A DNA stretch of 64,000 bases, from positions 1,191,978 to 1,255,977 of the forward strand of contig OZ007509.1 of assembly GCA_963931865.1 (NCBI GenBank), written 5' to 3'. The notes below the pieces were generated by a model. It was given only the letters and a program-made list of their open reading frames with translations, was not told the origin of the DNA and made no database searches. Origin of the DNA: Axinella damicornis (Eukaryota > Porifera > Demospongiae > Axinellida > Axinellidae). A program made the position numbers and the translations under genes. This document shows, in pieces, positions 19,525 to 32,434 of this stretch. Position 1 is the first letter of the stretch. Every line of letters begins with the position of its first letter.

Positions 19525-21089
19525 CCTATTAGCAACCATTGTTCATTGTCTTTGTAAACAAGTCATTTGATTGCATAGCGTAAAACCACTTCATAACATG
19601 TTAAGACCCCATTATGAATGCCAGGGTTCACCTCACATGGTGTATGAATGAGTGACAAATTCAAATATCGAATTGAAGTGAAGTTCCTATGCGAGGCGTA
19701 GCCTTCCTGATTTAGGCTCAGCTACGCGACTGCAAAAAAGAAGAAAGGCAACCAGACAAAAGGGCAGGCAGACAAAATTAATGAACAAGGCAATGTAATT
19801 TTAGCTGTGTAGTGCAAAGTCCGAAGTATGTTGTATGCTGACTGGACGTTTACACACAGAAGGTGAGCTGGTGCCTCTGGGTTATACCCTTGTGTCACTT
19901 AACTTGGCAGCACTACATGGGAGACTGAACCATTCCATGAGTAGTACTGCACAAGGTTGGCAGAGTTGATTCAACGCGCTTCAGTCATACTCCAGCAGCA
20001 CACATGCGCCTGCAGAGCTGACACAGTACTTACTCCACAGGCTGACCATACTAGATGATCAAAGTGGAGCAATCTTGAATCTTCAACCCCAGGAGGTGAA
20101 TTCCCTGCCAATTCATGCCGCCTTATTACACCGGGTAGATTATGCACTCAATGTAGAGAATGGCATTACTGTATTATGTACACACACACTAAATTAAATT
20201 TGAGCATTTAGCAGCAATGTTACTTACGTGTTTAAGCAGGTATAAATTAGTCAGCAATGTCTGTTGCATGGCTCTTACTGCACTCTAGAAGCAGAAGTGA
20301 TGCTGGGAAGCTTTTGCTGTCTGCTCATAGTGACAAATTCTGTTACGTCTTCACACCCACACCATGGCCCAATTTCCAAGTCTATAAGAAATTATTGTCT
20401 CCCTAGCTGGCCCATGTCTTCACCCTCCACTACATGCCCTCCTACTCACGGTGCTTCAACTCCACCTTCTGATTCAGCATTCAAAAGATAATAATTCCAT
20501 GGCATGGCCCCTCATATCAATGTTGTTTTAGTTATCTAAAACTGAAATAGTTTAGTTTTTGGTTTTAATTAGGTAGAAGTCGCATTGTTTAGTTTAGTTT
20601 TAGTTTTAATTACTAAATCTCAAAAGGGTTAGTAAAGGCTCTTTTAATTTTAGTAACCACCATTTTTGGGTGATTTTCGTATTAGTTTAGTTGTAGTTTT
20701 AATTAACAGGCTGAGACAGTCCTCATTTTAGTTTTAGTTTTAATTACTAAAGTGAAATATGCCATACTAAAATGCATTATAGTTTTAGTTTTAGTTAACT
20801 AAAACAACATTGCCTCATATGGGACACAGTCTCAAAATTGGTGCATACATAAAACAACAACATGGATTTACTTCTAGCAGAAATTCATATGCAAACCACA
20901 AACAGTGTCCGACATCTATCCAACCATATTAATGACCACACTCTACTAATAGCTTTGAGAGTGCATAATAACCATGCAGTTTGTGGATGCAACTTTGCTG
21001 CCAGTAATCCACATGTTGTAGTAGCTGAGGATTGAAGTGCTCCAGAACATCCTGCAAAAGTCCTAGTACAGTGCAGAGTGCAGTAAACA
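19525..21089. other. Intergenic region, gene 1 to gene 2
   Basis: Gene 1's 3' flank (for example the block near 19690 reading GAGGCGTAGCCTTCCTGA) recurs behind genes 2 and 3. A conserved upstream block (about 20260-21089) recurs before genes 3-6 and probably contains the promoter; it includes GAGAGTGCATAATAACC about 130 bp before the start codon. It is interrupted by a hAT-like MITE (20518-20812). No other gene is seen. Confidence 0.55.
20518..20812. mobile_element. hAT-type MITE, 8-bp TSD
   Basis: Ends CAATGTTGTTTTAGTTA and its reverse complement; the interior is made of degenerate TTTTAGTTTTAG repeats. It is flanked by CCTCATAT (20510-20517 and 20813-20820). The gene 3 upstream region (about 32138-32150) carries the unfilled site. 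The 8-bp duplication and CA...TG ends fit hAT. Confidence 0.85.
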
Positions 21090-24000
21090 ATGCAGTCTCC
21101 ACGGATACAGTGCTGTACACCACTGGGCCTCACTGCCATGGTACTCTGCAGCTACTGGATGGTACTAGCTGGAGGCCAGACTTGCCCTCTCTCGGGTAAT
21201 TTCATGTGTTTCCTGTGATGGCAAACCACCTCTAGCTACATAATTATCAGCACAACCTCAAAACGTGCATACTGTTGTGGGTCATATTTGTTCCATGCAG
21301 CTGTTCAATTTCGTATTTCCATGCATCACTTTTCTGGACCTCACTCTACTTACTTTTTCATATGAGCACGAAAGTGTTTCCACAATTCAATTTTATGCAT
21401 TCACCATCATGGGTGTGTATAGTGTCTTAATTTTCAGAGTGGTGCACATGGGAGAGGGTATGGCTTAACTCTTTGTGCACACATGGTTCATTGCGGCCCA
21501 ATAGCTATCAGATTCTGATTTTATACTGCAACCACATTCACCATCATCCATGCAGCTGCTGACTATTCACTGCGTACTGTTACTGTGAGTGCTGAGAGAG
21601 AGGATGGCTCAACTCCTGGTGCTAGAGTGACCTGGAGCACAACAGCACCACCTGAGTGTGTGGCATCTGTCACAGTGGAGTTCAGAACTATAAGTAGCAG
21701 TGGGAGTGTAGTGAGATCCTACACAACTACCAGTACATCAGAGACTGAGGTCATTCAGACTGGTCTTCAGTGTGCTACAACCTACTACATCAGAGTGGTG
21801 GTTACTGGAGTAGCCTCACTTGGTACAGTGAGCAGCAACCCAGTGCAAGTGCTTGTTGGAGGTAAAATCACTGCCTGTACTTAGCTATATAAGTGTAGTA
21901 AGTTTTATCAATGATGTGTATGCGCTTATATCTTGACGGCATATATCACAGATATACCAACCCCAGTCAATGTGAGAGCTGAAGCCACTGCAGACAACGC
22001 AAGTATCAGAGTGTTGTGGGAGTGGTCACGTCAGGGTCTGCTCATGTGTCTTGACAGTGTTAGAGTTGACTACCAACCTGAGGGAGGCTCTCAGATGATG
22101 TACACAGTGGACAGTGCAACAGCAACCAGTGCCACCTTGTCCAACCTCCAGTGCAACACACGGTACACCATCAGTGTTGTTGCTGAGGGTGGTACGACTG
22201 GTATAAGGAGTCTCACCACAGTGGTGTCTCTACCAGCAAGAGGTATTGTAGTACTTCAGCCACAATAGTAGTCATACCATATTAGCTATACTTTGTATTT
22301 TATCCCCTCCAGTCCCTCCCACTCCCACTGAGGTCACTGTTCAGGTCATGAATGCCTCAAGTGTCAGGGTAGCATGGCAGTGGACAAGTTCAGGTCCAGC
22401 TCCCAGCTGCTTCTACACCACCCGTGTGACCTACCATCCTGAGGGAGGTGGTGAGTCCTCCCTGCAGCTCAGGGACCCAGCAGCAACTGAGACCATCCTC
22501 ACTGGCCTCCAGTGCAACACAAACTACACCATCACTGTGGTGGCCACTGCTGGAGAGCGCAGCAGAGCAATGATGGTGTTCCTTCCACTACAAGGTATAG
22601 CTAGCTACTAGAATCCTGGTTGATAATGGTTACATGCATGGTATCTATCACTGCAGGACTATGGAATCTCTCAGCAGCTGTGCTGTCTCCTACCTCAGTG
22701 TATTTGACATGGGTGGCTCCCTGTGACACACAGCAGTACCATATACACTACAAGGGGACATGTGGGACCTATGTTGACGAGGACAGTCTGGACACCAGTC
22801 GTGCTGAATACACACTTAATCAACTCCAAGAAGGCATCAACTACACTTTCACTGTCAACCAGACTGGGTTTGGAGGAGGTAGAGTGCTCTCTACTGGTCC
22901 AGTGTATGCAATGACCTTCACAGCAGGTATATACATGGGATGATGGATGATGGCAGTGTTGGCTAACTGGTTGGCTTGGCTAGCCGATATTTAGCTGTAC
23001 ACTGCCACTCCAGATGGTGCTCTTCTTGAGTGCGTTCTGTGTCTGAATCTTATAGGACTTTTCATGTAAACACAGGAGCTCCACAATCGGTGATGGTCAG
23101 TCCCGTGAACTCCACCACAGTGACTGTCTCCTGGAGTGAGGTTCAGTGCTTCAATGGAAGTGGAGCAGTCACCTACCTTGTGCAGTATCACTCCATGTTT
23201 GGTGCCGGTATTGTGCAGAATGTAACAACTGATGGCATAGCTGTTTCAGGCCTCACTCCAAACATTACTGTGTACACATTCCGAGTGGCAGCTGTTGGTA
23301 CTAATGGGGTGACTGGACCATTCAGCAATCCTGCCAATACATCTGCAGCTGGTAAATACTAGAACTGAATTGAAGATCATAGCTATAAACAGTTATATGA
23401 ATGATATGTTTGACTGCAGGAACAACGCCTATTTCTCCAGAAGGCTCAGGTAATAACTGACTCTGGACCACAACACTATAAACTCAGGAAGACACTCTTT
23501 CTGTGCATTTGCAGATGAACCCAGTTCATCAAGTGGTCCTGGAACCAGTTCATCCACTGACCCTGGAACTAGTTCATCCAATGACCCTGGAACTAGTTCA
23601 TCCACTGACCCTGGAACTAGTTCATCCACTGACCCTGGAACCAGTTCATCCACTGACCCTGGAACCAGTTCATCCACTGACCCTGGAGCCAGTTCATCCA
23701 CTGACCCTGGAACCAGTTCATCCACTGACCCTGGAACCAGTTCATCCACTGACCCTGGAACCAGTTCATCCACTGCCAGTTCATCCACTGACCCTGGAAC
23801 CAGTTCATCCACTGACCCTGGAGCCAGTTCATCCATTGATCCTGGAGCCAGTTCATCCACTAACCCTGGAACTAGTTCATCCAATGACCCTGGAACTAGT
23901 TCATCCACTGACCCTGGAACTAGTTCATCCACTGACCCTGGAACCAGTTCATCCACTGACCCTGGAACCAGTTCATCCACTGACCCTGGAGCCAGTTCAT

Positions 24001-27000
24001 CCACTGACCCTGGAGCCAGTTCATCCACTGCCAGTTCATTGACTGAGCCTGGAGCCAGTTCATCCACTAACCCTGGACTGCTGGCAGGAGTTGCTGTGCT
24101 TGTGATTGTGCTGGTGCTTGTAGCTGTCTGTATTGTGGTAGTACTCCTTGTCCTGCGGAGGTAAGACCTTGATCTGTACCTTTGTCAACATGAGGTTGTT
24201 TCCATGCAACACACTTGTACTTGTTTCCTTATAAGTACATGTTCTACATTTCAGAAGGTAGTCCAGACTCTGTTTGTGGTACTCCCATATATGGCTTCCT
24301 CTAGCAGAAGAAAAGGAAAGGGCATGAGGGTCACAGCAGTGGAATTGACTGACTTAGCAGATGGTGACAGCAAAGAGGAACAGGATACAGCTACAGCTGT
24401 TGACAACATCTGCTATGAAAAAGTTCCTAGTAAGTTAAACATATTGCATCAGCCTACAATCAGGTATCACATGTCTTTGTAAAAAAGGCTATGAAGGAAG
24501 AGATTTGCGTCATTCCTAGCCCCCCGCTCTGCAAGTTCTTGGTGTGGTGAACATAATGTATGATGCAAAATGGCAAATCACAGCCTATTGCAAAGTGTCG
24601 ACTCCAGTGGCAGAGATTGAAGGCCTTTCTGAAGTTCCAGCCATATTTACAGTAGCACATAGACTAATAATTTCACCTGCAATGAGTGGCCTTTGCAGTT
24701 CATGCATATGCCCAAAGCCCATGCAGTCACTAGAGTTGCATGTACGTGTGCATGTGCAGCAAGGGGTAGAGTGATTGCTCTCTCTGTCAGTATGTCTGTT
24801 TGTTTGTTTGTTTGTTTGTTTGTTTGTTTGTTTGTTTGTTTGTTGTTTGTTTGTTTGTGGACAGAGGAGTTTGGGTAAAATAGGAACGCTTGCACAGCCT
24901 TTTATTGGTTACAAATTAATTCAAAGAGTTGTTTGTAGCTACCTAGTCACACGAAGAACTATGAAAAGCGAGTTGTTCACTCTGTCCACATTATCAAACA
25001 AAACCACACCTTGATTTCAACATTGTTTACTGTGATGTTGGCTATATGATATTCATAAAGCACACGAACGTTTATGCAAACAGCGCACGGGGTAAGTGCT
25101 CTACTGGGCACTGCATGCTGTTAAGGTAGCACATACCCCTTTACGTTAGGTTACCTTTAACCGTCGGGGGCCCCCGACGGTTAAAGGTAACCTAACGTAA
25201 AGGGGTATGTGCTACCTTAAGATAGCCATTGCAATGTGCATCAATATTGCACCCCATGCGATTACTGTCTCACTGAGCACGAGAAGTGTAAGTTGACAAC
25301 TGCATCCCGTGTGTGTACCAGTGTACCCTAAGTGCTTTATAGCTCAGGACTACAGACCAACAAACAAACAGGGCTTTGCAGTCCATTGCTTTGTTTACTG
25401 TAATTACAACCACTTTACAATGAATTGTGTTGTGTACCAGTGCACCCTAAGTGCTTTATAGCCCAAATAATGGTTACTCACTTTATGAGCCATGTTGCAA
25501 TAACTACATCACCAACACACCCACACAGCCTCCCCACCGACCATTGTGGATTACCAGCAGAAGGTGCTGTCTTTGGAGGGGGAGCAGGTCACCCTGACAG
25601 TGAAGGTTGCTGGCAGCCCCACCCCCACTATCACATGGCTCTTCAATGGGAAGAAGGTGAAGGATGACTACTCCACTGAGGTGGGGAAGGATGGATCACT
25701 GACACTCACGTGTGTGGAGCTGAAGCATGCTGGCACCTACACCTTCAGTGTCAGCAACAGTGTGGGCAGTGTGGAGGGGTGCACCAAACTGGTCGTCCAC
25801 ACTGAGGATGAGGACTGTACCAGTGCACCCAAAGTTGAGAGCAACCCAGTTGCTAAGGAAACGTTTGGAGAGTATGTTTCCGGCCTTCATGCCCACAACA
25901 ACGCTGCTTTCTTTTCACAATACCAGGTAATAAACTTAAGCACCTCCACACACACACACAACAGTGAATTGTCCTCCACTATAGACCTTGCCCTCAGGGG
26001 AGGAAGGCCATCAGGTGACCATAGGCAAAATCTCAGCAAACAGACTCTTGAATCGATTCAGAAACATCACAGCTTGTGAGTCGATTAATATCTGTTTCTC
26101 TTTCATGATAAACATTAAGATTTCATTTTCTTTAGATGACAATCATCGTGTTGTTCTGGAGCCCATCTCTGGAAGAGTGAACTGTGAACACAAATACATC
26201 AACGCCTCCTACATAGATGTAAGATCCTCCACACAATATACAATATGACTGTATATATCACTGGTTTATTACTACATCTGACGCACAGGGTTACTCTCAG
26301 CACAGGAAGTACATTGCCACCCAGGGTGAGTATAATAATCCCTTCTTAGTGGTATGTATTGAAGTATTGACACAAACCTTTGCAGGTCCCCTCCCGAACA
26401 CTGTCACTGACTTCTGGTGGCTGGTGTGGCAGGAGAAGATCCACGTAGTTGCCATGGTAACTAGTGTTGTGGAAGGGGGACAGCAGAAGTGTGAGCAGTA
26501 CTGGCCCAGCCAGGGGACCCAGGAGTACGGTCCATTCAAAGTCACCCTCACAGACCAGCATGTGTTTGCAGACTACACCATCCGACAGCTGCTTGTTGCT
26601 GTGAGTGTTGTGGCAACTTTATTATTGAGACATATATACGTAGTGTGGTTACTTCTTGTCAGCAGTCCACTTGTGTAAGTTGCCTGCATTGTCTACTACT
26701 CCCACAGTGTGACCAGGGTGGGAGGACTCCACTGAAGGTGACCCAGTTCCACTTTACTTCCTGGCCAGACCACGGTGTTCCAGAGTATGCTGGGCCAACC
26801 CTCAACTACCTCCGTCGGATGAAGGCCCAGGTGAAGCCCTCCAATGGATCCAAACTGGTTCACTGCAGGTCAGCAAAAAATGTCGATTAAAGGTGGGCTG
26901 GATAGGTATTGTGTATGTTGGGGGAGAATCAAAGAGATGAATGATGTCATCATCTTGCAATTGGTGGTGTCTGATACCTGCAGTGCTGGTGTTGGGAGGA

Positions 27001-30000
27001 CTGGCACACTGATTGCCATTGACACAGCTCTGGAGCAGGCTGCCCAGGAGGATGTGGTGGACATCCCTGGCACTGTCACCAAGATGAGGAGGCAGCGCAT
27101 GAAGATGGTCCAATCACCAGTGAGAGTTGGAACTAATGCATATACGTATGACTTTACAGTTCACTTGGAATACAGCTATACTACAGTCATAATTTATTAT
27201 GATTATTATCTACATGTATTGAGTAGAGGTTTACACACTAGTGACCCTCATGCATACCATTAACTTGTATACGAGAACTCTTCTGAGCATTATTCTCTCC
27301 CTCTGTGATCCAGGAGCAGTATGCGTTCATCCATGATGCTGTTCTGGAGTCCCTCACCTGTGGGGACACACAGATCCCAGCCTCGGGACTGGTCGGTGCC
27401 ATTGAGAAGCTGAAGCAGAGGGACAGTGAAACTGGGAGGACAGGATTTGAGACCCAGTTCCATGTACGTTGCAGTGGCAAAGTTACATGACGAGGGCCCA
27501 TATGTGTGTCTAAGTTGTATCAAGAGGGTGATTTACTCAAGATTACAATATACCTACCAAGTCCAGTATACTGGAAGCTACTGACCTCTCCAGAGTGATA
27601 CCATAAACAGTAATGCATGAGAGCTTTGTAACAGTGTAAACGTTTTGTCAATCAGCAACATCAGTTTGCACTGCAAAAGATGATTGTATACTTTTGTACT
27701 CATGTAAGAGGTGGCTTGGTCAGTAGGAGACTCCCAACAAGCCACACCGGGGTGCTTCGGGTGCTTCGTACCTGACCTGGACTTGTGACTGTGTAAATGA
27801 TTGCTCAATCTGCAACTGTATAGCTGTACAGTTAGACACCCAGCAAGTCAGAATGGGTGCTTCCTACTAACTTGTAACTGTCCAATTGTGTCACTGTGTA
27901 TTATGGCAACCTGTGCTCCTGTATCCACACAAGGACTGCAGTGTTGCCATGGTGATGCTGATACCACATACTATAAGTGCCCCTTGTGGCATGTCCAGGA
28001 AGGATGGTGGTTATGCGTTTCCACCAGCTTGTACATATGGCATAATGTAACATACTGCCACAGCTGCTGGCAAGCTGCATCCCCCACCATATACCCTCCC
28101 CTTGATGGTTGTCTCCTCTTTCTCCGTCTGACCAGACGAGATAGAGTTGGCCCGATTTGGGGGGGGACCAACAACCCCTTAACTTACGTCTATTGTACAG
28201 CAGTTTTGGATTTGTTCCGATCATCATTTTAGTTTCCAGCACTAGACAAGTCACCTCAAACTTCAAAACTCAGGTTAGACGCGTGCGCGTGTCATGAATG
28301 CATTCACGTGATTGGTAGTGGGTGTGGCAACACAATTTTTCGGCCGCACTTCGCGCGCCAGTCGCTGAACCCCCCTTTCTAAATTTATGAATCCACCACT
28401 GGGATGGGATCCTTATTTGGGTTGCAGCATCATATGTGGTTTCCACTTAGTTAGAAAATGGACATCAACTGCCACGCGGCATTTTGTTTGAGATTATTGT
28501 GGCCTGAAAGGTCTGGGAGCTGGGCTCTCCCAAGCTCTATATATGGCATTGAAAGTAGCCAATTTACTTCTGATGGTATGGTGACTAATAGTGTTCTTTG
28601 TAATTCTTCTGATGGTGACAGGACTAATAGTGTACTTTGTAATACTTCTGATGGTGACAGGATTAGTAGTGTACTTTGTAATACTTCGGGCAGTTGTGTT
28701 GTTTTGATGACTACATTCCTAGTCACTAATAATGAGTTAAATTGGATTGGTGGAAATCTCAGGAATAGAGTTTCTTGGATCTACCATTGTATTCATACTC
28801 CTGCATTACACTACATGACTATTTGTTCCCAAACATTTGTCTGCATGTACCAACAGGTTCTCAGTCTGGTGACTCCTAAACCTACTGAGGTCATCAGAAC
28901 CTCTGCCTTCCGCTTCCCTGATGTAAACAGGAGCACAGACTTCCTGCCACGTGAGAAAAAATGTGACAACAAAATCTGTAGACGTTTTGAAAATCACCTT
29001 TGTTTGTTTTTGAACATGTAGCTGACATCTGGAGGGTTGTACTGAAGGGAGAGACTAAAGACTACATCCACGCCAGCTTTGCACATGTGAGAGCTGATCT
29101 GCATGATTGCTGTTATTGAATGGCTGTGAACAGTATAAATATGTATGTATATATCATTCAAGAGCTGGCAGTTACATGATACACAATCATAGAACATGTC
29201 AGTTATTACTTAGGCAGTCTGATCCATGTTTCTACCCTTGTTTATACATGCACTTACACAGGGCTACAAGCAGTACAAGGGGTTTATCATCACTCAGGCT
29301 CCAATGAAGTTTACGTGCCGGGACTTCTGGAAGATGATCTATGAGAGGGAGTGTGGGGTGGTCGTGATGCTGTCAGACCTGGTGGAGAATGGAAGGGTAG
29401 GATACAGCCCTGCTGACTAAACTACAACGATTATTCCACATGAATATCCAACAAACTATTTCTATGCAATCTCGGGTGCAAATGTTATGACAGTATAAGC
29501 TGAAGGAGTTAGGACTATACCTTGGCCACTACCTGTGGAACCCTTGTCAGCGTGCTCCACAAGAGAGCTCATGACTTATTAGTTGCTACTGCTATGATAT
29601 TGGTGCTGTACAATTTGAGGCCATCTTCCCTACAGGAGGTGTGTCACCAGTACTGGCCCACTGGTGACATCAAAGGGGGGAAAAAGTTTGGGGAGTTCAG
29701 TGTCTCTGTCCTCCAAGCCACTCAGCAGGACGGCTTCATACAGCGCATGCTCAGTGTCACCAACCCCAAGGTAAGGGATGAGCAGGTTTGTCTGCAGCTG
29801 CACTACTAATTACTCGTGGCTTTGAGTATCGTCATTGTCTCACTGGAAGTCAAGTTGGTTAATTCACATGACATAATAATATTGGAAGGGTTATATTTGG
29901 GATTGTGTAGTGTAATGTGCACTATGCGTATCTACTAGACTTTGCCCACATGCAAACTATACTGTAAGTGATCTGTGCGGGCAAGAGCAAGCCGGGTCTA

Positions 30001-31070
30001 AGACTGAGAATAGCTGCAGCGCACTTACACTCCAGAACGTAGGCTCTGCTCACTTACTAAGCTTACCTCCCTCCCACCTTCTTGCAGTCTGGCCAGGTGC
30101 ACAAGGTGACCCAGTTCCAGATGTCCTGCTGGACCCCTGAGGGTCTGTGCACCTCCCCCCGTGCCATCATTGACATCATTGAGCAGGTGTTGGTGATACA
30201 GAGGAGGACCGGAAACAGACCCATTGTGGTCCACGGCAGGTGAGTTAACTTGCCAAAATTTTATGCTTTTTCTTTTCTCTCCATTTTGTGTCTGTGGATG
30301 TATAGATAAGATTCAGCTGTTTTTGTATGTGTACAAGCAAGCATGTGCCATATACTACAAAAAGCTTTGTTTGCTCAGCTCCCAGCTCTCTAATTCACCT
30401 ATAGCTACATACTACATGAGCACTAGCCGGCACTGGGCACAGCAGCGCTGCAGAGGTCTGACATCATGATAGAAGCTGACTTCTGCTTAGGGCACGTGCC
30501 GTATTAATCAGCTACGCCAAGAAGCTTGTTAACCTTTGTGCCATTAATCTCTCCCAAGGCCTCCATACAGCGAACACAGCAACACAGCCGTCTGCTTCTG
30601 TGAATTAATAGCTACCACAGCCAATCTCTGTTTATGGTTGTGGCCCTTTCACTAAAATATCGGGGCCGAATGACTTAATTCCGTTGACCTCCCGTTACAC
30701 ACAGACGCATGCACACACACACATAATAATTTGGTATAATGATACCAGTAGACACATGTGCACACACACACACACACACACACAGTGATACGGTGAGTCG
30801 GTGTGGGGTGTTTTGTTCTCTGATCAATGCCACTGAATGCTGCAAGACGGAGGGCATTGTGGATGTGTTCCAGGTGGTGAAGGCACTCCGCATCCAGAAA
30901 CCAGGCAGCGTGCTCACTGTGGTAAGCTCAAGCAAAGACCGATTGGTATGTATGTGCAGTAACATTGACCCTGGTCTCTGTCTCTTTCCTTGTAGGAGCA
31001 ATATCGTTTCATATTTGATCTCATGCTATTGTTTCTTGATTCATTCAGCATCTACTCCAATTTTAAGTAA
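21090..31070 (+). CDS. Gene 2: receptor tyrosine phosphatase with long repeat stalk (1464 aa)
   Basis: Twenty-four exons: 21090-21195, 21556-21861, 21952-22242, 22313-22594, 22657-22926, 23076-23351, 23420-23449, 23515-24160, 24305-24429, 25529-25926, 25985-26075, 26136-26218, 26289-26325, 26386-26600, 26708-26868, 26984-27119, 27314-27463, 28857-28950, 29022-29086, 29262-29396, 29636-29770, 30088-30239, 30786-30921, 30996-31070; sum 4395 bp, all phases consistent. Signal peptide ([18 protein letters not shown]), five FN3 domains (about 36-510), a stalk of over twenty [12 protein letters not shown] units (about 521-708), TM about 710-735, cytoplasmic ICYEKV (ITIM pattern), disulfide-less I-set Ig (about 780-875), D1 with WPDHGVP and [10 protein letters not shown], and D2 with HGSDTVSR. 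Same architecture as gene 1; the stalk is the main difference and would lift the FN3 domains further from the membrane. Confidence 0.92.
23521..24083 (+). repeat. 24-bp coding minisatellite (SSSTDPGT stalk) in gene 2
   Basis: More than twenty copies of a 24-bp unit (AGTTCATCCACTGACCCTGG plus 4 bp), including two shortened units, all in frame. Gene 1 has six units, gene 6 one, and genes 3 and 4 three diverged units. Ser/Thr/Pro-rich composition suggests an O-glycosylated stalk. The opposite strand is also open across the array but is a shadow of the repeat. Confidence 0.9.
24797..24858 (+). repeat. (TTTG)n microsatellite in gene 2 intron
   Basis: About fifteen TTTG units with one interruption. 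A shorter tract occurs at the same place in gene 1 (about 13237-13257), so the locus pre-dates the duplication and has expanded here. Confidence 0.85.
25121..25220. mobile_element. 100-bp perfect palindrome with TTAA ends in gene 2 intron
   Basis: Positions 25121-25170 and 25171-25220 are exact reverse complements with no spacer (TTAAGGTAGCACATACCCC... meeting at GGGGGCCCCC). The same intron of gene 1 (about 13470) lacks it. The TTAA at each end would fit a piggyBac-type TTAA target duplication around a 92-bp MITE. No coding content. Confidence 0.85.
28571..28687 (+). repeat. Three 39-bp tandem repeats in gene 2 intron
   Basis: Same unit as in gene 1 at 17025-17220, with three copies instead of five. 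The surrounding frame is open from about 28458 into the exon at 28857. Confidence 0.85.
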
Positions 31071-32434
31071 CTTGTTAGCAACCATTGTTCATTGTCTTTG
31101 TAAACCGGTCATTTGACTGCATAGCATAAAACCAGTCTTCATAACATGTTAAGACCCCATTATGATTGCCAGGGTTCACCTCACATGGTGTATGAATGAG
31201 TGACAAATTCAAATATTGAATTGAAGTAATATTTTAAAGTTCCTATGCGATGCGTAGGCTTCCTGATTTAGGCTCAGCTACAGGACTGCAGAAAAGAAAT
31301 ACAAAAGAAATGCAATCAGACAGATATAAATGGACAAGACAATGTGCTGTGTGGTTCGAAGTTGGAAGTTGTACGCTGACTGGACGTTCGCACAGAAGGT
31401 GAGCTGGTGGGTAGCTACTGTATACCCTTGTGTCACTTAACTTGGCAGCACTGCACGGGAGACTGAAACCATTCCATGAGTTGTAGCTACTGCACAAGGT
31501 TGGCAGAGTTGATTCAATGCACTTCAGCCATATCATACTCCAGCAGCACACATGCACCTGCAGAGCTGACACTATTACTTACACCAACCCACCCACAGGC
31601 TGACCATACGTACTAGAGGTAGCTAAAACTACGTACTGATCAAAGTAGAGCAATCTTTCAGACCCAGGAGGTATGTATTTCCATACCAATATATATGCCT
31701 CCCTCTAGTGCCAGGTAGATTATATGCACTCAATGTAGGGATCAGGCATTACTGTGAGCATCATGCACACACACACACACACACTAAATTGAGCATTTAG
31801 CAGCAATGGTTCTTACATGTTTAAGCAGGTATAAATATTATACTTAGTAAGTCAGGAAATGTCTGTCCCATTGTTTGCATGGTTCGTACTACACTGTTAT
31901 AATAATTCCAGCTGCAGAAGTGCTGCTGGGAAGCTTCTGCTGTGTGCTCATAGTGACAAACTCTGCTCCACACCCCATCTCATGCCACACCATGGCCCAG
32001 TTTCCAAGCCTACAAGACATTTGCAATTGTTTCCCTGGGTGGCCCATGCTTCACCCTCCATTACATGCCCTCCTACTCACGATGCTTCAACTCCACCTTC
32101 TGATTCAGCATTCAAAAGATAATAATTCCATGGCATGGCCCCTCATATGATATGGGACACCATTTGTCTCAAAATTGGTGCATACAACAACATGGAATTA
32201 CTTTTAGCACAAAAGCTCATTATCATAGTGTACATATGTGACAAAATAAACCAATCTTGATACTCTTCAACCCTATCTAACCATACCACACTCTACTAAT
32301 AGCTTTGAGAGTGCATAATAACCGTGCAGTTGGTGGATGCAACGTTGCTGCCAGTAATCCACATGCTGTAGTAGCTGAGGATTGTGATCGACCGAAGTGA
32401 TCCAGTGCAAAAGTTGTGTAGAGTGCAGTAAGCA
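31071..32434. other. Intergenic region, gene 2 to gene 3
   Basis: The 3' flank of gene 2 resembles those of genes 1 and 3. About 31870-32434 is the conserved upstream block also seen before genes 2, 4, 5 and 6, again with GAGAGTGCATAATAACC near 32306. A short (CA)n tract lies near 31770. No gene seen. Confidence 0.5.

Noticed and set aside
23429..24067. Long minus-strand open frame (repeated VDELVPGS) and the alternative plus-strand frame (EPVHPLTL)
   Set aside because: Both are shadows of the 24-bp stalk repeat in other frames; a repeat unit divisible by three stays open in several frames. The frame SSSTDPGT fits the splice phases on both sides.
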